From: Rebecca billardiae RCC1528
Lineage: Eukaryota > Haptophyta
Reading direction: 5' to 3'
DNA length: 64,000 nt
Assembly (NCBI GenBank): GCA_965240325.2
Contig: OZ251228.1
Span: 992,001-1,056,000, forward strand
Of the stretch, positions 19,519 through 31,559 are shown piece by piece; position 1 is the stretch's first letter; every line of letters begins with the position of its first letter. Both the position numbers and the translations under genes were made by a program. The notes beneath the pieces were generated by a model. That model was given only the letters and a program-made list of their open reading frames with translations. It searched no databases and was not told the DNA's origin.

Positions 19519-19812
19519 TTGACGAGCGTATCTTCGGCCCGTTTGCATGCCTCTTCGACTTGTCACGAATGGCGTGCACGGCCCTTGCGGTGCCCCTTGT
19601 AGGGACGATCATAGACACAAAACAGCGCCAGACTGGCGCGCGGGCTATGCACGCACGAGTGTTCACCGCCGCGCGGTCATGTAGACGTACTGGGAGCGAC
19701 GCGTCCTCGCGCTGATGCTCTTTCATCATCTTCTTTGAGCTCAGGTCTGGCTTCTGGCACAACACTTGATCAGCACTCATCAACAGCTGTGCACGTTGGC
19801 GTGCCCTTTCGC
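19519..19812. other. Spacer of inverted repeat 2 (294 bp)
   Basis: It is less GC-rich than its surroundings and open on both strands for much of its length. No gene is recognised. Confidence 0.4.
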
Positions 19813-20141
19813 GGCGTTGCGGGGCGGCATGGCGTGCGAATATGACGTTGCCATCATGCCCGGCAGCAGCGCCCGCTCCTTCCTGACCACACCGCGCACG
19901 GCGCGCGCGCGGTCGACTGCGGCGCGGCAAGGCTGGCCTTGATTGAGGCGGCGCGTGCGTGCGCGTTGCCCTGAGCCGAGGCGAAACAGGCGTGGCGCAA
20001 GACGCGCGGCGTAGAAGGGCGTCAGATGCTCTCGCACAACAGCCCGTCCACACGCACCGGCTCCGCGGGCACATCCGCGCCGCGCGCCCCGCCAGCGGAG
20101 CACGCCCTTGCCGCCGCCGCCGCCGGGCGTGGGTCACAGAA
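19813..20141 (-). repeat. Inverted repeat 2, right arm (about 329 bp)
   Basis: The reverse-complement partner of 19171-19518. The same protein-like segment reads DVPAEPVRVDGLLCESI followed by a stop codon where the left arm has Trp, so this copy looks decayed. The donor-like GTAAGA of the left arm is not kept. Confidence 0.75.
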
Positions 20142-20347
20142 TGATGTCCCAACACGCCTACGTCTGTTCTGGCGCAGGACTCCCTTGGCCCTTTGCCCGC
20201 CGCTTGCTCGCCAGTCTGAAGTGCTCCTCAGCCTTGGTGAGCAGTGACGACCAGTGGACAAACACGAGTTTGAAGTTGCGGACCGGAGGCCGCGTCGAGC
20301 AAAGCGCCGCGTCCTCTTACACCGCGCGGGCTCGCGAAAGGGCGTCG

Positions 20348-20782
20348 ATGCAAGGAGCGACGATGCCATGCGTGCGCACCCTGAAGGGCCAGACCTCCTT
20401 TGTGTATTCGGTGGCGATCTCGACCGCGGACGGCGGCTGCCGCTGGGCCGCGTCCGCGTCTGACGACCACAGCGTGCGTCTTTGGGACCTGCATTCGGGC
20501 GAGTGCGTGCTCATCCTCATTGGGCACACCAACAGGGTGCACTCGGTGGCGATCTCGAGCGCGGACGGCGGCTGCCGCTGGGCCGTGTCCGCGTCACACG
20601 ACGGCACTGTGCGGCTGTGGGACCTGCAGTCCGGCGGGTGCGTGCACATCTTCGAGGGGCACACCGACTGGGTGAACTCGGTGGCCACGGGCGCACGGGC
20701 GCGCCGGGTGGGCGGCGCGCCACCAGCCTCAGCTCGGATATGGGCATCGAGGCGCGCCAAGCGCTCGAGTGGCGGCACTTGA
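20348..20782 (+). CDS. WD40-repeat protein, cut off by the satellite array
   Basis: From the ATG at 20348 the frame encodes two full 45-residue WD40 repeats. Their hallmarks are GQT/GHT starts at residues 14 and 59, SVAIS, DGGCRWA, SAS-D, and VRLWDL ending at 48 and 93. A third repeat begins GHTDWVNSVA at 104 and stops at residue 113, base 20686. Base 20687 is satellite. Read on, the frame continues 31 satellite-encoded residues to a TGA ending at 20782. A WD40 propeller needs about seven repeats, so this is a truncated gene, or its later exons lie beyond the array. WD40 domains are protein-interaction platforms; the partner is unknown. An in-frame ATG at 20363 is an alternative start. Confidence 0.7.
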   Translation: MQGATMPCVRTLKGQTSFVYSVAISTADGGCRWAASASDDHSVRLWDLHSGECVLILIGHTNRVHSVAISSADGGCRWAVSASHDGTVRLWDLQSGGCVHIFEGHTDWVNSVATGARARRVGGAPPASARIWASRRAKRSSGGT

Positions 20783-22310
20783 CGGTGCTGGCAGCAGCCG
20801 TACTCGAGCGCGCTCGAGCCGTGCCCGTGCGAGCCGACGGTATCCGCACCGCCACGTCTCGCGCACTTCGAAGCCCACCGCGCCCATCCCACCAGCGCAC
20901 GGGCGCACGGGCGCACGGGCGCACGGGCGCACCGGCGCGCCGGGTGGGCGGCGCGCCACCAGCCTCAGCTCGGATATGGGGATCGAGGCGCGCCAAGCGC
21001 TCGAGTGGCGGCATTGTGACGATGCTGGCGGCAGCCGTACTCGAGCGCGCTCGAGCCGTGCCCGTGCGAGCCGACGGTATCCGCACCGCCACGTCTCGCG
21101 CACTTCGAAGCCCACCGCGCCCATCCCACCAGCGCACGGGCGCACGGGCGCACGGGCGCACCGGCGCGCCGGGTGGGCGGCGCGCCACCAGCCTCAGCTC
21201 GGATATGGGGATCGAGGCGCGCCAAGCGCTCGTGTGGCGGCACTTGACGGTGCTGGCAGCAGCCGTACTCGAGCGCGCTCGAGCCGTGCCCGTGCGAGCC
21301 GACGGTATCCGCACCGCCACGTCTCGCGCACTTCGAAGCCCACCGCGCCCATCCCACCAGCGCACGGGCGCACGGGCGCACGGGCGCACGGGCGCACCGG
21401 CGCGCCGGGTGGGCGGCGCGCCACCAGCCTCAGCTCGGATATGGGGATCGAGGCGCGCCAAGCGCTCGAGTGGCGGCATTGTGACGGTGCTGGCGGCAGC
21501 CGTACTCGAGCGCGCTCGAGCCGTGCCCGTGCGAGCCGACGGTATCCGCACCGCCACGTCTCGCGCACTTCGAAGCCCACCGCGCCCATCCCACCAGCGC
21601 ACGGGCGCACGGGCGCACGGGCGCACGGGCGCACCGGCGCGCCGGGTGGGCGGCGCGCCACCAGCCCCAGCTCGGATATGGGCATCGAGGCGCGCCAAGC
21701 GCTCGAGTGGCGGAACGTGACGGTGCTGGCAGCAGCCGTACTCGAGCGCGCTCGAGCCGTGCCCGTGCGAGCCGACGGTATCCGCACCGCCACGTCTCGC
21801 GCACTTCGAAGCCCACCGCGCCCATCCCACCAGCGCACGGGCGCACGGGCGCACGGGCGCACGGGCGCGCCGGGTGGGCGGCGCACAGCCTCAGCTCGGA
21901 TATGGGCATCGAGGCGCGCCAAGCGCTCGAGTGGCGGAACTTGACGGTGCTGGCAGCAGCCGTACTCGAGCGCGCTCGAGCCGTGCCCGTGCGAGCCGAC
22001 GGTATCCGCACCGCCACGTCTCGCGCACTTCGAAGCCCACCGCGCCCATCCCACCAGCGCACGGGCGCACGGGCGCACGGGCGCACGGGCGCGCCGGGTG
22101 GGCGGCGCACAGCCTCAGCTCGGATATGGGCATCGAGGCGCGCCAAGCGCTCGAGTGGCGGAACTTGACGGTGCTGGCAGCAGCCGTACTCGGGCGCGCT
22201 CGAGCCGTGCCCGTGCGAGCCGACGGTATCCGCACCGCCACGTCTCGCGCACTTCGAAGCCCACCGCGCCCATCCCACCAGCGCACGGGCGCACGGGCGC
22301 ACGGGCGCAC
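20690..22310 (+). repeat. Satellite block Q, copy 1 (array edge)
   Basis: This group of monomers recurs in the same variant order at 28078-29698 (offset 7388) and in part at 49323-50715 (offset 28633). Diagnostic variants include agccccag before the aacgtg monomer and the shortened ggcgcacagcc junction. Confidence 0.8.
20803..20818. repeat. 16-bp perfect palindrome, first occurrence
   Basis: CTCGAGCGCGCTCGAG equals its own reverse complement. It recurs once in most monomers; in a subset the left half reads CTCGGGCG or CTCAAGCG, which breaks the symmetry. Confidence 0.9.
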
Positions 22311-24360
22311 GGGCGCACCGGCGCGCCGGGTGGGCGGCGCGCCACCAGCCTCAGCTCGGATATGGGCATCGAGGCGCGCCAAGCGCTCGTGTGGCGGCAC
22401 TTGACGGTGCTGGCAGCAGCCGTACTCGAGCGCGCTCGAGCCGTGCCCGTGCGAGCCGACGGTATCCGCACCGCCACGTCTCGCGCACTTCGAAGCCCAC
22501 CGCGCCCATCCCACCAGCGCACGGGCGCACGGGCGCACGGGCGCACCGGCGCGCCGGGTGGGCGGCGCGCCACCAGCCTCAGCTCGGATATGGGGATCGA
22601 GGCGCGCCAAGCGCTCGAGTGGCGGCATCGTGACGGTGCTGGCGGCAGCCGTACTCGAGCGCGCTCGAGCCGTGCCCGTGCGAGCCGACGGTATCCGCAC
22701 CGCCACGTCTCGCGCACTTCGAAGCCCACCGCGCCCATCCCACCAGCGCACGGGCGCACGGGCGCACGGGCGCACCGGCGCGCCGGGTGGGCGGCGCGCC
22801 ACCAGCCTCAGCTCGGATATGGGGATCGAAACGCGCCAAGCGCTCGTGTGGCGGCACTTGACGGTGCTGGGAGCAGCCGTACTTGAGCGCGCTCGAGCCG
22901 TGCCCGTGCGAGCCGACGGTATCCGCACCGCCACGTCTCGCGCACTTCGAAGCCCACCGCGCCCATCCCACCAGCGCACGGGCGCACGGGCGCACGGGCG
23001 CACGGGCGCACCGGCGCGCCGGGTGGGCGGCGCGCCACCAGCCTCAGCTCGGATATGGGCATCGAGGCGCGCCAAGCGCTCGAGTGGCGGCATCGTGACG
23101 GTGCTGGCGGCAGCCGTGCTCGAGCGCGCTCGAGCCGTGCCCGTGCGAGCCGACGGTATCCGCACCGCCACGTCTCGCGCACTTCGAAGCCCACCGCGCC
23201 CATCCCACCAGCGCACGGGCGCACGGGCGCACGGGCGCACGGGCGCGCCGGGTGGGCGGCGCGCCACCAGCCTCAGCTCGGATATGGGCATCGAGGCGCG
23301 CCAAGCGCTCGTGTGGCGGAACTTGACGGTGCTGGCAGCAGCCGTACTCGAGCGCGCTCGAGCCGTGCCCGTGCGAGCCGACGGTATCCGCACCGCCACG
23401 TCTCGCGCACTTCGAAGCCCACCGCGCCCATCCCACCAGCGCACGGGCGCACGGGCGCACGGGCGCACCGGCGCGCCGGGTGGGCGGCGCGCCACCAGCC
23501 TCAGCTCGGATATGGGCATCGAGGCGCGCCAAGCGCTCGAGTGGCGGACCTTGACGGTGCTTGCAGCAGCCGTACTCGAGCGCGCTCGAGCCGTGCCCGT
23601 GCGAGCCGACGGTATCCGCACCGCCACGTCTCGCGCACTTCGAAGCCCACCGCGCCCGTCCCACCAGCGCACGGGCGCACGGGCGCACGGGCGCACCGGC
23701 GCGCCGGGTGGGCGGCGCGCCACCAGCCTCAGCTCGGATATGGGCATCGAGGCGCGCCAAGCGCTCGAGTGGCGGCATCGTGACGGTGCTGGCGGCAGCC
23801 GTGCTCGAGCGCGCTCGAGCCGTGCCCGTGCGAGCCGACGGTATCCGCACCGCCACGTCTCGCGCACTTCGAAGCCCACCGCGCCCATCCCACCAGCGCA
23901 CGGGCGCACGGGCGCACGGGCGCACGGGCGCGCCGGGTGGGCGGCGCGCCACCAGCCTCAGCTCGGATATGGGCATCGAGGCGCGCCAAGCGCTCGAGTG
24001 GCGGAACTTGACGGTGCTGGCAGCAGCCGTACTCGAGCGCGCTCGAGCCGTGCCCGTGCGACCCGACGGTATCCGCACCGCCACGTCTCGCGCACTTCGA
24101 AGCCCACCGCGCCCATCCCACCAGCGCACGGGCGCACGGGCGCACGGGCGCACGGGCGCGCCGGGTGGGCGGTGCGCCACCAGCCTCAGCTCGGATATGG
24201 GGATCGAGGCGCGCCAAGCGCTCGAGTGGCGGCATTGTGATGGTGCTGGCAGCAGCCGTACTCGGGCGCGCTCGAGCCGTGCCCGTGCGAGCCGACGGTA
24301 TCCGCACCGCCACGTCTCGCGCACTTCGAAGCCCACCGCGCCCATCCCACCAGCGCACGG

Positions 24361-27300
24361 GCGCACGGGCGCACGGGCGCACGGGCGCGCCGGGTGGGCG
24401 GCGCGCCACCAGCCTCAGCTCGGATATGGGGATCGAGGCGCGCCAAGCGCTCGAGTGGCGGCATTGTGACGGTGCTGGCGGCAGCCGTACTCGAGCGCGC
24501 TCGAGCCGTGCCCGTGCGAGCCGACGGTATCCGCACCGCCACGTCTCGCGCACTTCGAAGCCCACCGCGCCCATCCCACCAGCGCACGGGCGCACGGGCG
24601 CACGGGCGCACCGGCGCGCCGGGTGGGCGGCGCGCCACCAGCCTCAGCTCGGATATGGGCATCGAGGCGCGCCAAGCGCTCGAGTGGCGGAACTTGACGG
24701 TGCTGGCAGCAGCCGTACTCGAGCGCGCTCGAGCCGTGCCCGTGCGAGCCGACGGTATCCGCACCGCCACGTCTCGCGCACTTCGAAGCCCACCGCGCCC
24801 ATCCCACCAGCGCACGGGCGCACGGGCGCACGGGCGCACGGGCGCGCCGGGTGGGCGGCGCGCCACCAGCCTCAGCTCGGATATGGGCATCGAGGCGCGC
24901 CAAGCGCTCGAGTGGCGGCATTGTGACGGTGCTGGCAGCAGCCGTACTCGAGCGCGCTCGAGCCGTGCCCGTGCGACCCGACGGTATCCGCACCGCCACG
25001 TCTCGCGCACTTTGAAGCCCACCGCGCCCATCCCACCAGCGCACGGGCGCACGGGCGCACGGGCGCACGGGCGCACGGGCGCGCCGGGTGGGCGGTGCGC
25101 CACCGGCCTCAGCTCGGATATGGGCATCGAGGCGCGCCAAGCGCTCGAGTGGCGGCATTGTGACGGTGCTGGCGGCAGCCGTACTCGAGCGCGCTCGAGC
25201 CGTGCCCGTGCGAGCCGACGGTATCCGCACCGCCACGTCTCGCGCACTTCGAAGCCCACCGCGCCCATCCCACCAGCGCACGGGCGCACGGGCGCACGGG
25301 CGCACGGGCGCACGGGCGCGCCGGGTGGGCGGCGCGCCACCAGCCTCAGCTCGGATATGGGCATCGAGGCGCGCCAAGCGCTCGAGTGGCGGAACTTGAC
25401 GGTGCTGGCAGCAGCCGTACTCGAGCGCGCTCGAGCCGTGCCCGTGCGAGCCGACGGTATCCGCACCGCCACGTCTCGCGCACTTCGAAGCCCACCGCGC
25501 CCATCCCACCAGCGCACGGGCGCACGGGCGCACGGGCGCACGGGCGCACCGGCGCGCCGGGTGGGCGGCGCGCCACCAGCCTCAGCTCGGATATGGGCAT
25601 CGAGGCGCGCCAAGCGCTCGAGTGGCGGAACTTGACGGTGCTGGCAGCAGCCGTACTCGAGCGCGCTCGAGCCGTGCCCGTGCGAGCCGACGGTATCCGC
25701 ACCGCCACGTCTCGCGCACTTCGAAGCCCACCGCGCCCATCCCACCAGCGCACGGGCGCACGGGCGCACGGGCGCACCGGCGCGCCGGGTGGGCGGCGCG
25801 CCACCAGCCTCAGCTCGGATATGGGCATCGAGGCGCGCCAAGCGCTCGAGTGGTGGAACTTGACGGTGCTGGCAGCAGCCGTACTCGAGCGCGCTCGAGC
25901 CGTGCCCGTGCGAGCCGACGGTATCCGCACCGCCACGTCTCGCGCACTTCGAAGCCCACCGCGCCCATCCCACCAGCGCACGGGCGCACGGGCGCACGGG
26001 CGCACCGGCGCGCCGGGTGGGCGGCGCGCCACCAGCCTCAGCTCGGATATGGGCATCGAGGCGCGCCAAGCGCTCGAGTGGCAGAACTTGACGGTGCTGG
26101 CAGCAGCCGTACTCGAGCGCGCTCGAGCCGTGCCCGTGCGACCCGACGGTATCCGCACCGCCACGTCTCGCGCACTTCGAAGCCCACCGCGCCCATCCCA
26201 CCAGCGCACGGGCGCACGGGCGCACGGGCGCACGGGCGCGCCGGGTGGGCGGTGCGCCACCAGCCTCAGCTCGGATATGGGGATCGAGGCGCGCCAAGCG
26301 CTCGAGTGGCGGCATTGTGATGGTGCTGGCAGCAGCCGTACTCAAGCGCGCTCGAGCCGTGCCCGTGCGAGCCGACGGTATCCGCACCGCCACGTCTCGC
26401 GCACTTCGAAGCCCACCGCGCCCATCCCACCAGCGCACGGGCGCACGGGCGCACGGGCGCACCGGCGCGCCGGGTGGGCGGCGCGCGACCAGCCTCAGCT
26501 CGGATATGGGGATCGAGGCGCGCCAAGCGCTCGTGTGGCGGCACTTGACGGTGCTGGCAGCAGCCGTACTCGAGCGCGCTCGAGCCGTGCCCGTGCGAGC
26601 CGACGGTATCCGCACCGCCACGTCTCGCGCACTTCGAAGCCCACCGCGCCCATCCCACCAGCGCACGGGCGCACGGGCGCACGGGCGCACGGGCGCGCCG
26701 GGTGGGCGGCGCGCGACCAGCCTCAGCTCGGATATGGGCATCGAGGCGCGCCAAGCGCTCGAGTGGCGGCACTTGACGGTGCTGGCAGCAGCCGTACTCG
26801 AGCGCGCTCGAGCCGTGCCCGTGCGAGCCGACGGTATCCGCACCGCCACGTCTCGCGCACTTCGAAGCCCACCGCGCCCATCCCACCAGCGCACGGGCGC
26901 ACGGGCGCACGGGCGCACGGGCGCACCGGCGCGCCGGGTGGGCGGCGCGCCACCAGCCTCAGCTCGGATATGGGCATCGAGGCGCGCCAAGCGCTCGAGT
27001 GGCGGCATTGTGACGGTGCTGGCAGCAGCCGTACTCGAGCGCGCTCGAGCCGTGCCCGTGCGAGCCGACGGTATCCGCACCGCCACGTCTCGCGCACTTC
27101 GAAGCCCACCGCGCCCATCCCACCAGCGCACGGGCGCACGGGCGCACGGGCGCACGGGCGCACCGGCGCGCCGGGTGGGCGGCGCGCCACCGGCCTCAGC
27201 TCGGATATGGGCATCGAGGCGCGCCAAGCGCTCGAGTGGCGGCATTGTGACGGTGCTGGCGGCAGCCGTACTCGAGCGCGCTCGAGCCGTGCCCGTGCGA

Positions 27301-27390
27301 GCCGACGGTATCCGCACCGCCACGTCTCGCGCACTTCGAAGCCCACCGCGCCCATCCCACCAGCGCACGGGCGCACGGGCGCACGGGCGC
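24361..27390 (+). repeat. Satellite block P, copy 1
   Basis: About 3 kb that recurs at 35461-38490 with offset 11100. Shared rare variants include tttgaagccc (25011/36111), tggtggaac (25851/36951), tggcagaac (26079/37179) and actcaagcgcg (26340/37440). The differences I see are few, e.g. cgagccgacg against cgacccgacg at 27061/38161 and one octamer near 27390. Confidence 0.88.
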
Positions 27391-28077
27391 ACGGGCGCGC
27401 CGGGTGGGCGGCGCGCCACCAGCCTCAGCTCGGATATGGGCATCGAGGCGCGCCAAGCGCTCGAGTGGCGGAACTTGACGGTGCTGGCAGCAGCCGTACT
27501 CGGGCGCGCTCGAGCCGTGCCCGTGCGAGCCGACGGTATCCGCACCGCCACGTCTCGCGCACTTCGAAGCCCACCGCGCCCATCCCACCAGCGCACGGGC
27601 GCACGGGCGCACGGGCGCACGGGCGCGCCGGGTGGGCGGCGCGCCACCAGCCTCAGCTCGGATATGGGCATCGAGGCGCGCCAAGCGCTCGAGTGGCGGA
27701 ACTTGACGGTGCTGGCAGCAGCCGTACTCGAGCGCGCTCGAGCCGTGCCCGTGCGAGCCGACGGTATCCGCACCGCCACGTCTCGCGCACTTCGAAGCCC
27801 ACCGCGCCCATCCCACCAGCGCACGGGCGCACGGGCGCACGGGCGCACGGGCGCACCGGCGCGCCGGGTGGGCGGCGCGCCACCAGCCTCAGCTCGGATA
27901 TGGGGATCGAGGCGCGCCAAGCGCTCGATTGCGGCATTGTGACGGTGCTGACGGCAGCCGTACTCGAGCGCGCTCGAGCCGTGCCCGTGCGCGTCGACGG
28001 TATCCGCACCGCCACGTCTCGCGCACTTCGAAGCCCACCGCGCCCATCCCACCAGCGCACGGGCGCACGGGCGCACG

Positions 28078-29698
28078 GGCGCACGGGCGCGCCGGGTGGG
28101 CGGCGCGCCACCAGCCTCAGCTCGGATATGGGCATCGAGGCGCGCCAAGCGCTCGAGTGGCGGCACTTGACGGTGCTGGCAGCAGCCGTACTCGAGCGCG
28201 CTCGAGCCGTGCCCGTGCGAGCCGACGGTATCCGCACCGCCACGTCTCGCGCACTTCGAAGCCCACCGCGCCCATCCCACCAGCGCACGGGCGCACGGGC
28301 GCACGGGCGCACGGGCGCACCGGCGCGCCGGGTGGGCGGCGCGCCACCAGCCTCAGCTCGGATATGGGGATCGAGGCGCGCCAAGCGCTCGAGTGGCGGC
28401 ATTGTGACGATGCTGGCGGCAGCCGTACTCGAGCGCGCTCGAGCCGTGCCCGTGCGAGCCGACGGTATCCGCACCGCCACGTCTCGCGCACTTCGAAGCC
28501 CACCGCGCCCATCCCACCAGCGCACGGGCGCACGGGCGCACGGGCGCACCGGCGCGCCGGGTGGGCGGCGCGCCACCAGCCTCAGCTCGGATATGGGGAT
28601 CGAGGCGCGCCAAGCGCTCGTGTGGCGGCACTTGACGGTGCTGGCAGCAGCCGTACTCGAGCGCGCTCGAGCCGTGCCCGTGCGAGCCGACGGTATCCGC
28701 ACCGCCACGTCTCGCGCACTTCGAAGCCCACCGCGCCCATCCCACCAGCGCACGGGCGCACGGGCGCACGGGCGCACGGGCGCACCGGCGCGCCGGGTGG
28801 GCGGCGCGCCACCAGCCTCAGCTCGGATATGGGGATCGAGGCGCGCCAAGCGCTCGAGTGGCGGCATTGTGACGGTGCTGGCGGCAGCCGTACTCGAGCG
28901 CGCTCGAGCCGTGCCCGTGCGAGCCGACGGTATCCGCACCGCCACGTCTCGCGCACTTCGAAGCCCACCGCGCCCATCCCACCAGCGCACGGGCGCACGG
29001 GCGCACGGGCGCACGGGCGCACCGGCGCGCCGGGTGGGCGGCGCGCCACCAGCCCCAGCTCGGATATGGGCATCGAGGCGCGCCAAGCGCTCGAGTGGCG
29101 GAACGTGACGGTGCTGGCAGCAGCCGTACTCGAGCGCGCTCGAGCCGTGCCCGTGCGAGCCGACGGTATCCGCACCGCCACGTCTCGCGCACTTCGAAGC
29201 CCACCGCGCCCATCCCACCAGCGCACGGGCGCACGGGCGCACGGGCGCACGGGCGCGCCGGGTGGGCGGCGCACAGCCTCAGCTCGGATATGGGCATCGA
29301 GGCGCGCCAAGCGCTCGAGTGGCGGAACTTGACGGTGCTGGCAGCAGCCGTACTCGAGCGCGCTCGAGCCGTGCCCGTGCGAGCCGACGGTATCCGCACC
29401 GCCACGTCTCGCGCACTTCGAAGCCCACCGCGCCCATCCCACCAGCGCACGGGCGCACGGGCGCACGGGCGCACGGGCGCGCCGGGTGGGCGGCGCACAG
29501 CCTCAGCTCGGATATGGGCATCGAGGCGCGCCAAGCGCTCGAGTGGCGGAACTTGACGGTGCTGGCAGCAGCCGTACTCGGGCGCGCTCGAGCCGTGCCC
29601 GTGCGAGCCGACGGTATCCGCACCGCCACGTCTCGCGCACTTCGAAGCCCACCGCGCCCATCCCACCAGCGCACGGGCGCACGGGCGCACGGGCGCAC
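28078..29698 (+). repeat. Satellite block Q, copy 2
   Basis: An internal copy of the array-edge block. On its left it is joined to the divergent monomer near 27927. Confidence 0.8.
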
Positions 29699-31559
29699 GG
29701 GCGCGCCGGGTGGGCGGCGCACAGCCTCAGCTCGGATATGGGCATCGAGGCGCGCCAAGCGCTCGAGTGGCGGAACTTGACGGTGCTGGCAGCAGCCGTA
29801 CTCGAGCGCGCTCGAGCCGTGCCCGTGCGAGCCGACGGTATCCGCACCGCCACGTCTCGCGCACTTCGAAGCCCACCGCGCCCATCCCACCAGCGCACGG
29901 GCGCACGGGCGCACGGGCGCACCGGCGCGCCGGGTGGGCGGCGCGCCACCAGCCTCAGCTCGGATATGGGCATCGAGGCGCGCCAAGCGCTCGAGTGGCG
30001 GAACGTGACGGTGCTGGCAGCAGCCGTACTCGAGCGCGCTCGAGCCGTGCCCGTGCGAGCCGACGGTATCCGCACCGCCACGTCTCGCGCACTTCGAAGC
30101 CCACCGCGCCCATCCCACCAGCGCACGGGCGCACGGGTGCACGGGCGCACGGGCGCGCCGGGTGGGCGGCGCGCCACCAGCCTCAGCTCGGATATGGGGA
30201 TCGAGGCGCGCCAAGCGCTCGAGTGGCGGAACTTGACGGTGCTGGCAGCCGCCGTACTCGAGCGCGCTCGAGCCGTGCCCGTGCGAGCCGACGGTATCCG
30301 CACCGCCACGTCTCGCGCACTTCGAAGCCCACCGCGCCCATCCCACCAGCGCACGGGCGCACGGGCGCACGGGCGCACCGGCGCGCCGGGTGGGCGGCGC
30401 GCCACCAGCCTCAGCTCGGATATGGGGATCGAGGCGCGCCAAGCGCTCGATTGGCGGCATCGTGACGGTGCTGGCGGCAGCCGTACTCGAGCGCGCTCGA
30501 GCCGTGCCCGTGCGAGCCGACGGTATCCGCACCGCCACGTCTCGCGCACTTCGAAGCCCACCGCGCCCATCCCACCAGCGCACGGGCGCACGGGCGCACG
30601 GGCGCACGGGCGCGCCGGGTGGGCGGCGCGCCACCAGCCTCAGCTCGGATATGGGGATCGAGGCGCGCCAAGCGCTCGTGTGGCGGCACTTGACGGTGCT
30701 GGCAGCAGCCGTACTCGAGCGCGCTCGAGCCGTGCCCGTGCGAGCCGACGGTATCCGCACCGCCACGTCTCGCGCACTTCGAAGCCCACCGCGCCCATCC
30801 CACCAGCGCACGGGCGCACGGGCGCACGGGCGCACGGGCGCACCGGCGCGCCGGGTGGGCGGCGCGCCACCAGCCTCAGCTCGAATATGGGCATCGAGGC
30901 GCGCCAAGCGCTCGTGTGGCGGCACTTGACGGTGCTGGCAGCAGCCGTACTCGAGCGCGCTCGAGCCGTGCCCGTGCGAGCCGACGGTATCCGCACCGCC
31001 ACGTCTCGCGCACTTCGAAGCCCACCGCGCCCATCCCACCAGCGCACGGGCGCACGGGCGCACGGGCGCACCGGTGCTCCGGGTGGGCGGCGCGCAACCA
31101 GCCTCAGCTCGGATATGGGCATCGAGGCGCGCCAAGCGCTCGAGTGGCGGAACTTGACGGTGCTGGCAGCAGCCGTACTCGAGCGCGCTCGAGCCGTGCC
31201 CGTGCGAGCCGACGGTATCCGCACCGCCACGTCTCGCGCACTTCGAAGCCCACCGCGCCCATCCCACCAGCGCACGGGCGCACGGGCGCACGGGCGCACG
31301 GGCGCACCGGCGCGCCGGGTGGGCGGCGCGCCACCAGCCTCAGCTCGAATATGGGCATCGAGGCGCGCCAAGCGCTCGTGTGGCGGCACTTGACGGTGCT
31401 GGCAGCAGCCGTACTCGAGCGCGCTCGAGCCGTGCCCGTGCGAGCCGACGGTATCCGCACCGCCACGTCTCGCGCACTTCGAAGCCCACCGCGCCCATCC
31501 CACCAGCGCACGGGCGCACGGGCGCACGGGCGCACCGGCGCGCCGGGTGGGCGGCGCGC

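Noticed and set aside
20687-20782. Satellite-encoded tail as a functional C-terminus of the WD40 protein
   Set aside because: The 31 residues after the break come from non-coding satellite and do not continue the WD40 pattern.
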